17,308 bases of DNA from DATGFB01 sp032160545 (lineage in GTDB: Bacteria > Actinomycetota > Actinomycetes > Mycobacteriales > Jatrophihabitantaceae). The notes below the pieces were generated by a model. The model was not told where the DNA came from. It was given only the letters and a program-made list of their open reading frames with translations, and did no database searches. The DNA lies in NCBI GenBank assembly GCA_032160545.1, contig JAVHVN010000168.1:1-17308 (forward strand), given 5' to 3'. Below, one piece after another: positions 8,330 to 15,376 of this stretch (positions are counted from its first letter, which is position 1; every line of letters starts with the position of its first letter). Made by a program: the position numbers and the translations under genes.

Positions 8330-9775
8330 TCAGCGCGACAGCCGTCGCGCAAGCCGCCGGCCGGCCGCCCGTGCGTCCATGGCGTAGTTCTGCTCGCGGC
8401 ACCACAGCACGCCGACGTCGAAGCCGACCGCGGGCGAGTCCGCAGCCGCCGCCGAACGATGCAGGAACTCTTCGGCGACGATGGCGTCCTGCAGGCGTCC
8501 GAACCGGTCCTGCGCCTTCTTCATCTGCTTCGCCGCACGTCGGGCGAGCTTGCCGAGGGCCGGCTCGGCCACCTCAGCGGTGAACCGGGCGCGCTTCGCC
8601 GCCTTGCGGGCTCGGTGCATCACTTCGTCGTCGGCCTCCCGCTTCGCCGCGCGCGCCGCGCGCTTGCCGACCGTGCGGCGGGCCGCGTCGAGATAGACCC
8701 GAGCGTCGATGGCCGGTCGATCGGTGCGCACCGGCGCGGACTCCAGCCAGGTGCGAATGTCGTGCAGCATCCGTGCATAGCGGTCACTGAGCAGTGCGTC
8801 GTCAAGGGCGCTGCGGGCCGTGCGCTCTGCGTCGTCGAGAGTTCGGCTGAGATGCGCAGCCGTCGCGTCGGACGCGGCCGAGTCGGGCAGGGACTGCTGT
8901 GCGGGCAGCAGGTGGCTGCGCATCACCTCGACGTCGCGGACACCGCCGAGCCGCCCGGCGTACCACCGCAGGTCGCGGTCGATGCGGGCGGCGGCGTCGG
9001 GGTCGAACACGTCGGCGAACGCGCGCAGGACGCTACGCAGCCGCCGCGTTGCGGTCCGCGTCGGGTGGACGATGTTCTCGCGACGGCGCAGGCCGATGTC
9101 GCCACCGACGAGTGCGCGGTACTGGTCCTGCAGATACTGCTGCAGCAGGCCGGCGAGGTCGTGCCGGCCGGCACCGGCCGTGCCGGTTGACACCTCGATC
9201 GTGCGGGCCAGCTTCGATCCCGAGCGTGCGGGCCGCGCGCCAGACTTCGTGAGCCACCGGGCTGACCGATCGAGGAACTTGGTGCCGCCGTCGCCCAGTT
9301 CGACCTCGATCTCGCGCCACTGCTGGATCGCTGCGACGTCGCCGGTCGCGACGGCCGTGACGCGGTCGTCGGCGATCTCGGCGAGTTGCACGCCGCTGTC
9401 ACGGAGCAGGTGAAGCAGGTGACGCTCGGTGTCGAGGGTGGCAACCATGCGCACCTCGGCACCCCCGGTGAGGCCGCGGACCAGTTGCATGAGCTCGTCC
9501 GGCACGATCGGTCCATCGTCGGGCAGCCGGATCTCGGTGCGGAACCCGGCGCCCGGAACCTTGAGCTGCCAACCGGTGTCGGTGTCACCGGTGCGGTGGC
9601 GCAGCGTCACGCCGCTTCGGGCGAGGTCGTACTGCTCGGTGTCGAAGTACGTACTGCGCAGCTGCACGACCTCTTCCCGGACGTCACCGCCGTGCGGGAC
9701 CAGCGGGCGGGGGTCTGGCAGCTGCCAGCCCACCGGGACGTCGAACTTCAGCTCCCGCTCGATCACGTCGTCCAT
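8330..9775 (-). CDS. CYTH and CHAD domain-containing protein
   Basis: This 481-residue two-domain protein has an N-terminal CYTH domain (about 1-195) with the signature ExExK as ERELK at residues 6-10, plus the acidic and basic strands of the triphosphate tunnel (LRSTYFDT, LRHRTGD, WQLKVPG, REIEVEL). The C-terminal CHAD domain (about 205-475) is helical, with conserved basic residues in VHPTRTATRRLRSVLRAF, LRWYAGRLGGVRD and HRARKAAKRARF. CYTH domains bind or hydrolyse triphosphate compounds, and CHAD domains bind inorganic polyphosphate. The pair is therefore probably a polyphosphate- or triphosphate-linked enzyme or binding protein in the cytoplasm. Length and domain order are normal for actinobacterial members. 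The ATG at 9775 puts ExExK at the usual distance from the start; its ribosome site is weak. It is divergent from the GtrA gene. Confidence 0.93.
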   Translation of the reverse strand: MDDVIERELKFDVPVGWQLPDPRPLVPHGGDVREEVVQLRSTYFDTEQYDLARSGVTLRHRTGDTDTGWQLKVPGAGFRTEIRLPDDGPIVPDELMQLVRGLTGGAEVRMVATLDTERHLLHLLRDSGVQLAEIADDRVTAVATGDVAAIQQWREIEVELGDGGTKFLDRSARWLTKSGARPARSGSKLARTIEVSTGTAGAGRHDLAGLLQQYLQDQYRALVGGDIGLRRRENIVHPTRTATRRLRSVLRAFADVFDPDAAARIDRDLRWYAGRLGGVRDVEVMRSHLLPAQQSLPDSAASDATAAHLSRTLDDAERTARSALDDALLSDRYARMLHDIRTWLESAPVRTDRPAIDARVYLDAARRTVGKRAARAAKREADDEVMHRARKAAKRARFTAEVAEPALGKLARRAAKQMKKAQDRFGRLQDAIVAEEFLHRSAAAADSPAVGFDVGVLWCREQNYAMDARAAGRRLARRLSR

Positions 9776-9941
9776 CAGCCGGTTCGAACCCTTCGCTGGA
9801 TGCAGGTCTCAATCATCCCGACGAGAACCGACCGACGCCACCCCACGGCGTCATGACGAGCGATGAGCACGGCGGCCGGGCGTTCATGCTGCCGACACTT
9901 CGCACCGCCGGCCGTTCACCTCGGTTGCGGACGATGGCTGG

Positions 9942-10406
9942 ATGGCGTCGGGGCTGAGGAGCCGGATCCCGCCGACGCTCCTCGGCTTCGCGGTCATCAA
10001 CGGGTTCACCTTCGGCGTCGACCTCGCCGTGCTCACCGGGCTGCACGGTGGCCTGCACTGGCCGGTGCCGGTCGCCATCACGGGCGGTTACCTTTCTGGC
10101 TTCCTGCTCAGCTTCCTGCTGAACCGGCGTTTCAACTTCCGTTCGCGCGCACCGGTTGGCCCGCAGGTGCGCACGTACGTACTGGTTATCGCGCTGAACT
10201 TCGTGGTGCTCGTCCTCGGCCTGGGCGATGCGCTGGTCGCGCTGGGCGTGGACTACCGGCTGGCTCGGCTTCTCGTCGGTGTCGTCGAGGTCGGGTACCT
10301 CTACGCCGCGATGCGATGCCTGGTGTTCGCTGCGACGGCCGCGCCGCCGCGCGGGACCGGTTGGGTCCTGCGGCTCGCGCATGGCTGGACGGACCGCCCA
10401 GGGTGA
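9942..10406 (+). CDS. GtrA-family small membrane protein
   Basis: This is a 154-residue integral membrane protein with about four hydrophobic segments (roughly 11-33, 41-59, 77-97 and 104-129). The NRRFNFRS sequence after the second segment is the hallmark of the GtrA/DPMS family, where an N-x-x-F-x-F turn follows TM2. GtrA-like proteins are thought to move polyprenyl-linked sugars across the membrane, or to partner with polyprenyl-phosphate glycosyltransferases, in wall or surface glycan synthesis. No glycosyltransferase lies directly next to it here; the nearest is the MgtA-like gene about 8.4 kb away. An ATG at 9934 is out of frame, and the ribosome site of the chosen ATG is poor. It is followed by another small membrane protein on the same strand. 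The family call is good; the transported lipid is unknown. Confidence 0.82.
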   Translation: MASGLRSRIPPTLLGFAVINGFTFGVDLAVLTGLHGGLHWPVPVAITGGYLSGFLLSFLLNRRFNFRSRAPVGPQVRTYVLVIALNFVVLVLGLGDALVALGVDYRLARLLVGVVEVGYLYAAMRCLVFAATAAPPRGTGWVLRLAHGWTDRPG

Positions 10407-10446
10407 GCCACGCTGGAAGGGCATCCCATTGGCCGCGCCGGGAATC

Positions 10447-10851
10447 ATGGGGATCATGCATCCAAGCATCGGGCAGTTTCGCGTACGCCGGCTCGCTGCT
10501 GTCGACCTGCAGGCGGTCGGTCACGGCACGCGGCGGAAGTCCCTCACGATCACGCAGTACGCCGCCGGCGCTGTGTTCGGGCTTGGGCTCGGGTTGTTCT
10601 ACCTGATCGGGGGCTCGCTGTGGCTGCGCGTCCTCGGCGCGATCCTGCTCGGAATGGGACTCAACTTCGCCGCGCTCACGGTCAACGCTGTCGACCTGTG
10701 CCGGCGCGGCCGGCTCGACGACGAACTCAACGGCGCCGCGATGCGCGACGAGCGCCACTACTACGCGATCAACCAGTTCTGGATCGCGGTGCCGGGGCTG
10801 CTGGCCGTGCTCGCGTTGCGCCCGCGCGACCACAACCGTTTGCACGTCTGA
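10447..10851 (+). CDS. Small multi-pass membrane protein of unknown function
   Basis: This is a 134-residue protein. Two closely spaced hydrophobic segments sit near TQYAAGAVFGLGLGLFYLIGG-type sequence and VLGAILLGMGLNFAAL; a third lies near the C-terminus (NQFWIAVPGLLAVLAL). Between them is a charged loop (CRRGRLDDELNGAAMRDERH). I do not recognise a family. The NAVDLCRRGRLDDEL loop is conserved-looking and could face the cytoplasm. The ATG at 10447 is chosen because the frame upstream overlaps GtrA and reads as noise; a second ATG at 10456 is equally possible (GGGG just before it). It starts 40 bp after gtrA, so joint transcription is likely. It resembles small integral membrane proteins coded beside transporters or envelope genes, but no role can be claimed. 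Confidence 0.65.
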   Translation: MGIMHPSIGQFRVRRLAAVDLQAVGHGTRRKSLTITQYAAGAVFGLGLGLFYLIGGSLWLRVLGAILLGMGLNFAALTVNAVDLCRRGRLDDELNGAAMRDERHYYAINQFWIAVPGLLAVLALRPRDHNRLHV

Positions 10852-10897
10852 TCGCAGGCGTTCGAGCGGTTCGGTTCAGGTAGGACTGTTTTGAGGG

Positions 10898-10926
10898 TTG
10901 ACAGCCGGCACACACATGATCAGGGT
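10898..10926 (+). promoter_or_regulatory. Possible promoter of the lysine-rich helical protein gene
   Basis: A perfect -35 hexamer TTGACA (10898-10903) is followed after 17 bases by CAGGGT (10921-10926), a weak -10 that keeps only the A at position 2 and the final T. It lies about 50 bp before the gene's start codon, which is a suitable distance. The weak -10 makes this tentative. Confidence 0.33.
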
Positions 10927-10978
10927 CATCCCAGGGTCGAAAGGCCGCCGCCCGCCCAATCCTCAAACCGGAGGTTCG

Positions 10979-11476
10979 ATGAACGACGCCGATAAGAAGA
11001 AGCTGTATCAAGGGGTAGCAATTCTGGTGAACATGGAAGCCCCGCTCAACAACATGATCGGCCGAAGTGCGCGCGCGGCGAAACACTGGACCGAACTGGT
11101 GAAGGCCAACAAGACGCTGGACGAAAAGCAACGGGCCGCGATGAAGCGAGTGGTCACCGGCGTCACCAAGCTGACCACCGACGCCAAGACGGTGCTCAAG
11201 GATCTGAACGCACTAGGCACCGACGCAGGCAATGCGAAGCTCCTTGCGGCTGCTCCGACCGCCAAGGAGTTTCGCGACAAGGTCGTCTCCAAGCGCCTCG
11301 CCTCGTCGAAGAAATTCGATCAGGACGCACACCAAGTGTTGCTCGATCTGAAGGGTGTTCTCGGGGGCAGCCTGTTCATCGGGATGAACGACGTCGACGT
11401 CAAGGTGACGGTCAATTCGCTCAACGACTTTTCGTCGTCCTACAACAAGATGCGCATCGAGCTCGCGAAGCTCTGA
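10979..11476 (+). CDS. Lysine-rich, helical protein of unknown function
   Basis: This is a 165-residue hydrophilic protein with a strong ribosome site (GGAGG at 10970-10974, 4 bases before the ATG). Apart from one short stretch near GVLGGSLFIGM it is predicted to be almost wholly alpha-helical. It is rich in Lys, Ala, Thr and Asn: MNDADKKKLYQG, HWTELVKANKTLDEKQ, TGVTKLTTDAKTVLKDL. There is no signal peptide or membrane helix, so it is probably cytosolic. The repeating hydrophobic spacing suggests a helical bundle or coiled coil. Lysine is coded mainly by AAG, and Lys use is high for a genome of this GC content, where Arg usually dominates. I do not recognise a family and propose no function. 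The gene is set apart by its own promoter-like sequence and is followed by the ABM-like gene after 183 bp. Confidence 0.75.
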   Translation: MNDADKKKLYQGVAILVNMEAPLNNMIGRSARAAKHWTELVKANKTLDEKQRAAMKRVVTGVTKLTTDAKTVLKDLNALGTDAGNAKLLAAAPTAKEFRDKVVSKRLASSKKFDQDAHQVLLDLKGVLGGSLFIGMNDVDVKVTVNSLNDFSSSYNKMRIELAKL

Positions 11477-11593
11477 GCTACTTCCGCCTCGCGCAACGCC
11501 GGCGACTACTGCGGGCGCGCCCGGAACGGGCGTCGAGCTGCGCCGGGGGGTCAACGCGGTAGATGAGATGTATTTGCCGAGACCCGCTGCTCC

Positions 11594-11622
11594 TTGTTCG
11601 GTATATCGCCTGGGCGTAGCTT
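11594..11622 (+). promoter_or_regulatory. Possible promoter of the ABM-like gene
   Basis: TTGTTC (11594-11599) and TAGCTT (11617-11622) are 17 bases apart, with the start codon about 38 bp downstream. Both hexamers are only partial matches to the sigma-70-type consensus. They are listed because the spacing and distance are right and the local DNA is less G/C-rich than its surroundings. Confidence 0.28.
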
Positions 11623-11659
11623 CGGCGACGATGGCAACGGCAAGAGTTGGGAGGATGCA

Positions 11660-11980
11660 ATGGCTCACGGAATTATCGCGACCGTGCCGGCACCGATCGA
11701 CATGTACCAGGCGGTCAATGCTCAGCTCACCGAGCAGGAGGGTGCAGGCACCCCCAGCGGGCTGCTGGTTCACATCGCCCGTGAGACATCGGATGGATTC
11801 CAGGTGATCGAAATCTGGGAGTCGAAGCAGCAATGCGACGACTTCCAAGATCGAGTGTTGGGTCCGATCATCGAGCGAGTCAGCGGGGGACAGGCACCTC
11901 CCCGCGAGGAGGTCACCGAGCAGTTCGACGTGCTCAACTTCTTCGTCGGCACGGGAGCAACTGCAGCCTCCACCAGGTGA
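11660..11980 (+). CDS. Dimeric alpha/beta-barrel protein, antibiotic-biosynthesis-monooxygenase-like
   Basis: This is a 106-residue protein with a strong GGGAGG ribosome site 5 bases before its ATG. The order is a beta strand (MAHGIIATVPAPIDMYQAVN), a helix, a strand with GLLVHIARETSDGFQVIEIWES, a helix (KQQCDDFQDRVLGPIIERV) and a terminal strand (EQFDVLNFFVG). This beta-alpha-beta-beta-alpha-beta order and the xGFQVIEIWES signature match the ABM/DABB ferredoxin-like fold. Such proteins form dimers and range from heme-degrading or cofactor-free monooxygenases to stress proteins. I see no heme-ligating pattern, so the enzymatic role, if any, is open. It is followed at once by a strong hairpin terminator and a convergent gene. 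Confidence 0.72.
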   Translation: MAHGIIATVPAPIDMYQAVNAQLTEQEGAGTPSGLLVHIARETSDGFQVIEIWESKQQCDDFQDRVLGPIIERVSGGQAPPREEVTEQFDVLNFFVGTGATAASTR

Positions 11981-12015
11981 TTCGCGCGACATCCGGGGGC
12001 TGACCCCGCAAAGTG

Positions 12016-12059
12016 CCGGCCCGAGGGGCTGCCCGCTGGCGGGCGACCCCTCGGGCCGG
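12016..12059. terminator. Bidirectional intrinsic-type terminator hairpin
   Basis: CCGGCCCGAGGGG (12016-12028) and CCCCTCGGGCCGG (12047-12059) are perfect 13-bp complements. They enclose a second perfect pair, GCCCGC (12031-12036) with GCGGGC (12039-12044). The whole forms a long, very stable nested stem. It lies between the stops of two convergent genes (11980 and 12068), which is where a shared terminator is expected. There is no T-tract on either side. Confidence 0.75.
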
Positions 12060-12067
12060 TAAGCCGA

Positions 12068-12577
12068 TCAGAAGGCGCGCACCTGTTCCATGGTGTACGA
12101 CGCGGCGAAGCCTCCGTCCAGCGGTTCACCGTCCGGGCTGAACTGGGTGACGTTGTCGTAGACGCAGATCTGCACGAGCGCCAGGCCGTTCTGCAGGCGA
12201 TTCACCGTGGGCTGGAAGCCGGGCTGCGGCTTGAGCACGATGATCTGGGTGTGCGCGCGCCCGTCGCAGCGCAGCTTGTTCGGCCCCGCGTCGGACAGCC
12301 AGTTGGTGCTGTAGAACGTCTGCGCGAACTGGCTGCTCGAGTGATCGGTGGTATTCACCTCCGGGCCCTGCTTCAGCCCCACGAACAGGTGGTTCATCGG
12401 CGAGTCGTTCGAGTAGCAGGTGTAGGCGATCCGGACGATAGCCACGCCAGGGGCGGCTATCAGCTGTCCGGAGAACGCGGCTGTGGGTTGGCTGGTCTCG
12501 GCCCGCGCCGGCATTGCGGTGGCCACGAGCGTGGCGGTGGCCAGAGCCAGACCCACGCCCAAGCGCCGTAGTTTCAT
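12068..12577 (-). CDS. Secreted protein of unknown function (169 residues)
   Basis: A clear signal peptide opens the protein: MKLRRLGVGLALATATLVATAMPARAETS, with the probable cut after ARA. The mature part is about 140 residues and beta-rich, with three cysteines (YTCYSN, LRCDG, QICVYD). I recognise no family. A purine-rich GGGGGA lies before the ATG on the coding strand. The reading frame stays open far upstream, but the ATG at 12577 is the only start that gives a proper export signal. Phrases such as HTQIIVLKPQPGFQPTVNRL suggest surface beta strands. It is convergent with the ABM-like gene across the shared terminator. Export is well supported; function is unknown. Confidence 0.78.
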   Translation of the reverse strand: MKLRRLGVGLALATATLVATAMPARAETSQPTAAFSGQLIAAPGVAIVRIAYTCYSNDSPMNHLFVGLKQGPEVNTTDHSSSQFAQTFYSTNWLSDAGPNKLRCDGRAHTQIIVLKPQPGFQPTVNRLQNGLALVQICVYDNVTQFSPDGEPLDGGFAASYTMEQVRAF

Positions 12578-13069
12578 GCGAATCCCCCGTCGTTTGCTGG
12601 CGTCTTGAGCGACGCTGGGGACAACCGTGGCACCCGCTTCACGGCTCCGTCCAGGGTGCTGGCACCAACGAGCAGGGCCGTAATCGCCCTCGGGCAGAAG
12701 CCGTGTCATCCACACGAGTTCGCCTCGGTCGTCGTCGACGACGCTCCGGTCGCGGTGGAACCCGAGCTTGTCCAGAACGCGGAATGAAGGCGTCTTCGTC
12801 AGCGCTTGGGCGGCCGACGTACAACCATATTCAGACGGATTTGTCAAGACAATCGTGACATACCGCGGAATTCACGCCGGGTCGCTCACGATGAGCTCGC
12901 CGCCGCCGAATGCCTGAGTGTCGATTCGTCCCCGTCCGGTCCATTGCGGCCGGTTCGCGAGCACCCGGGGCGTCCGAGCTATCGAAGAACCGGAGCGGTC
13001 GTCATGCGCAGGTGCCTCATCGTCCTTCCGACGGCGGCGCCGCGTGACACATCGTCACGGCGATCACTC
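12578..13069. other. Intergenic region with a decayed gene fragment
   Basis: This 492-bp stretch separates two divergent transcription units. It holds the GNAT-like remnant (listed separately). At 12842-12847 there is a TTGACA hexamer on the minus strand, but no good -10 17 bases on (TTGTAC). The remaining frames translate to low-complexity Arg/Pro-rich noise and I see no other gene. Confidence 0.5.
12683..12817 (-). pseudogene. Probable C-terminal remnant of a GNAT acetyltransferase
   Basis: In the frame upstream of, and continuous with, the secreted-protein gene, the translation reads ALTKTPSFRVLDKLGF, then HRDRSVVDDDRGELVWMTRL. This closely resembles the last strand-helix-strand of GNAT acetyltransferases (NxxSxRVLEKLGF...W). 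The acetyl-CoA site and everything before it are missing. The remnant has no start codon of its own with a ribosome site, so it is probably not made. It is an inference from a short stretch; a chance match is possible. Confidence 0.5.
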
Positions 13070-13231
13070 ATGCCGGAGTCGAACACGAGCTATCGGTCAG
13101 AGCCTCCGCGATGCGACGACTACGGTGCCTCGATCGGTACAGGACGCGGTGTGCTGATCGGCGTGACCTGCGGTCTCGCGCTGTGGGCTGTGCTCGCCGG
13201 CATGACGTTACTCGTGGCGATCACGGTCTGA
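13070..13231 (+). CDS. Possible small single-pass membrane protein (53 residues)
   Basis: The short frame starts with polar sequence (MPESNTSYRSEPPRCDDYG) and ends in one clear hydrophobic segment (GVLIGVTCGLALWAVLAG, followed by MTLLVAITV). A small tail-anchored or single-pass membrane peptide fits. The frame is open upstream, and an ATG at 13004 with GGAG 8 bases before it would give 75 residues; the ATG at 13070 has a poorer ribosome site, so the start is uncertain. The segment GRGVLIGVTCGLALW looks like small proteins of mobile or phage-related regions, but I cannot assign one. It is on the same strand as the following secreted-protein gene. Confidence 0.42.
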   Translation: MPESNTSYRSEPPRCDDYGASIGTGRGVLIGVTCGLALWAVLAGMTLLVAITV

Positions 13232-13456
13232 GCTTCGATGACGCCACCACCGCCACCACCGCGTAAGCCAGGCGGACCGACATGTCTGCCCCTCGTCGAG
13301 GTAGACCCCCTCGCAAACGCCAAGCCTCGCGAAGACCGCAACGGTCCGCCCTAGACACGAGCATCGGCACGAAACGGCAAACCCGGCGCGAGCCGGGGAC
13401 GCAACGCCACGGGACCCACGCGGTCAGCCGGGCTACCGACACCGAGATGAGCAACC
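13232..13456. other. Intergenic stretch without a recognised gene
   Basis: This stretch begins with a short CCACC-type low-complexity tract (about 13243-13260). The frames read as basic, repetitive noise. I see no RNA, repeat or clear promoter in it. Confidence 0.4.
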
Positions 13457-14374
13457 ATGCAATCACGTCGAACGCTGCCACGCCCGGGCAGTGACTCTCC
13501 GCGCGCCATGACGACGGGCCCGCTGGCCAGCTTCGCCGTATTCGCGGCGCTGTCCCTTGCGATCGGACTCGCGGCCACCCAGCACCCGGGCCGGCCCACC
13601 GCAGCACCCATTCAGCGAGTGCCGCAACGTGCGGTCGCGCTGAATGCCGTCGCCCCGTCCTCGACCACAGTGACGACGACAGCGACGGCGACACCGCCCG
13701 CCGCACCCTCCGGCGATCCGACGGTGACGGTGACATCGCCTGCCGACGGCAGCGTCGTCGCGGCGGCGACACCGGTCGCGCTGTCCGCGTCGCTGTCCTC
13801 GGACCTCGTCACCGCGATGAAGGCCGCGACGGGGGGAACCTGTTATCTCGTGATCGGCGACGACGCGAGATCGACCGCGACGGGGACGCTCGACACAACC
13901 GCCGGTACGTGCTCGGCGACCTGGACGTTCCGATCCAGCGGCGCCGTCACGGTTGCCGCATGGGTGCAGACGCCGGCGATGATCACCTACGCCTCGCCGG
14001 CCATCACAGTCACCGTGAACGGCGGTGCGAACCCTCGCTGCACCGGCCTGAGCAGCGCCCCGTCCGGCTGCGCGTATCGATGGGCCGAGCTCGCGTACGT
14101 CGGCTCGGCGAGAAGCGCCCGGGTCTGTGCCATCGACGGCGGATGCCAATGGCAGAGCGCGTACACGGCATGGAGCCAGGTGCCCGGCAGCGATTACTGG
14201 CTGAACCAGGCCCCCACGGGACAAACCCTTTCGGACGGTGACTCCGCCGACGCGTACCTCTGCGTGGGCAGTTCGGCGGCTGACTGGACCACCTACACCA
14301 GCTCGCACGACTTCACCGCGCTGTTCGCAATGCCCGAGACGAACGCGACGCCCATCCCGGCAGGGACCTGTTGA
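13457..14374 (+). CDS. Secreted, cysteine-rich protein of unknown function
   Basis: This is a 305-residue predicted exported protein. A charged start is followed by the hydrophobic stretch of ASFAVFAALSLAIGLAA. Next is a Thr/Ala/Pro-rich linker (about 55-90) and then VTVTSPADGSVVAAATPVAL, the opening of an Ig-like or Big-type beta domain, continuing to about residue 195. A second part (about 196-305) is rich in Trp, Ser and Cys. There are eight cysteines after the signal region, enough for four disulphides, as expected outside the cell. I do not recognise the C-terminal part. The first ATG lacks a good ribosome site; ATG 13508 (residue 18) would still leave a signal segment. Phrases like SGCAYRWAELAYVGSARSA could form a lectin-like or enzyme domain, but that is a guess. 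Confidence 0.72.
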   Translation: MQSRRTLPRPGSDSPRAMTTGPLASFAVFAALSLAIGLAATQHPGRPTAAPIQRVPQRAVALNAVAPSSTTVTTTATATPPAAPSGDPTVTVTSPADGSVVAAATPVALSASLSSDLVTAMKAATGGTCYLVIGDDARSTATGTLDTTAGTCSATWTFRSSGAVTVAAWVQTPAMITYASPAITVTVNGGANPRCTGLSSAPSGCAYRWAELAYVGSARSARVCAIDGGCQWQSAYTAWSQVPGSDYWLNQAPTGQTLSDGDSADAYLCVGSSAADWTTYTSSHDFTALFAMPETNATPIPAGTC

Positions 14375-14501
14375 ACCCTGCCAAGAACCCAGCTCCGACG
14401 CCCGGGCGGTGATCCTGGCGGCGTGCGCTCGGCGTAGATCGAATGCTCGAAGGGGGCAGGGCGAGTAGACCGTCGCCGCGGCGAGCATCGAGGATGGCGA
14501 G

Positions 14502-15020
14502 GTGAGCCTGCCCATCGACCCCGACCTCGACGCAGGCCAGGCCGCTGCCCGCGCTGCCCGGTCACCCTTCGAGCAGGCGCGACCGGCGCGGTGGCCGAGG
14601 CTGCCACCGGACGTGCTGGTGGCTGTGTTCGCCGGGGGCTGCCTGGGCGGGTGGGCCCGCTACGGCATCACCTCCGCCTGGCCGGCCCGCTCCGGCCGGT
14701 TCCCATGGGCGACCTTCTCGGTGAACATTGCCGGCGCATTCGTACTCGCGATCGTCATCGTCGTGGCCGCTGACGTGGTGTCCTCTCGCTACCTGCGCCC
14801 GCTGCTCGGGACAGGCTTCTGCGGCGCGTTCACGACGTTCTCCTCGATCGTGGTCACCGCCGACCAGCTGTTCGCCCACCACCGTCCGGGCACTGCCGTC
14901 ACCTATCTGGCTGCGAGCGTCGTCGCCGGGTTGGCTGCCGCGTCGTTGGGGCTCATCCTTGCCCGGGCCGTCCATATGAACCGCCGCCGCCGCCACCGCG
15001 AGGAGAGGAGCTCGTCGTGA
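14502..15020 (+). CDS. crcB: CrcB/Fluc fluoride channel subunit 1
   Basis: This is a 172-residue CrcB (Fluc) protein with a hydrophilic N-terminal extension of about 35 residues before four membrane segments. Family marks are AGGCLGGWARYG (TM1 exit), FPWATFSVNIAGAF with the pore Asn (N75), and GTGFCGAFTTFSSIVVTA in TM3 with the helix break. TM4 has the conserved Ser (S139) in AASVVAG. CrcB dimers export fluoride from the cytoplasm; two-gene systems make heterodimers. Here the paired TM3 phenylalanines are F113 and I116, so one of two is replaced. The start is a GTG after GAGGATGGCGAG. Its last four bases (GTGA) overlap the start of the DUF190 gene, so the two are translationally coupled. The family call is secure. 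Confidence 0.93.
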   Translation: MSLPIDPDLDAGQAAARAARSPFEQARPARWPRLPPDVLVAVFAGGCLGGWARYGITSAWPARSGRFPWATFSVNIAGAFVLAIVIVVAADVVSSRYLRPLLGTGFCGAFTTFSSIVVTADQLFAHHRPGTAVTYLAASVVAGLAAASLGLILARAVHMNRRRRHREERSSS

Positions 15021-15376
15021 GACTGCAAGGACCGGCCAAGCGATTGACCATCTTCATCGGTGAGTCCGACCGCTACCACCATCACTCGCTGTGCAGCGAG
15101 ATCGTCGACCGGGCGCGCCACGCCGGGCTGGCCGGCTGCTCGGTGTTCCGCGGGACAGCGGGCTTCGGCGCCACCGGGCACCTGCACACGTCCCATCTCC
15201 TGAGCCTGTCCGAAGACCTGCCCATCGCGATCGTCATCGTCGACGCCCCCGAACGCGTCGAGAGCTTCCTGCCACAGCTCGACGAGTTGGTCACCGGGGG
15301 ACTGGTCATCCTCGATGACGTTGAGGTCATCCGCTACGTCGGCAACCCCGAGCGCACGAGCGGGCAGAGCGCCTGA
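15017..15376 (+). CDS. DUF190 domain-containing protein
   Basis: This is a 119-residue protein of the DUF190 family (PF02641), with the pattern LTIFIGESDRYHHHSLCSEI, then GCSVFRGTAGFGATGHLHTSH, then PIAIVIVDAPERVESFLPQL. The fold is a small ferredoxin-like alpha/beta domain related to PII-type proteins, without a signal peptide, so it is cytosolic. It starts with a GTG inside the stop region of crcB (GTGA overlap), after a GAGGAGAGGAG tract, and its stop shares one base with the next ATG. DUF190 genes are often found between or next to crcB genes in actinomycetes, which suggests a regulatory or sensory part in fluoride export. No biochemical role is established that I know of. Confidence 0.88.
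   Translation: MRLQGPAKRLTIFIGESDRYHHHSLCSEIVDRARHAGLAGCSVFRGTAGFGATGHLHTSHLLSLSEDLPIAIVIVDAPERVESFLPQLDELVTGGLVILDDVEVIRYVGNPERTSGQSA

Noticed and set aside
11213..11992. A 259-codon minus-strand frame across the helical and ABM-like genes
   Set aside because: It lacks a ribosome site and family motifs, and both plus-strand genes have strong ribosome sites and protein-like sequence.
14375..14501. Possible fluoride riboswitch before crcB
   Set aside because: Fragments such as GAGGATGGCGAGG resemble part of the crcB motif, but I could not place the conserved GGNGATGG...CNCC pseudoknot and its partner stem. A covariance-model search would be needed.
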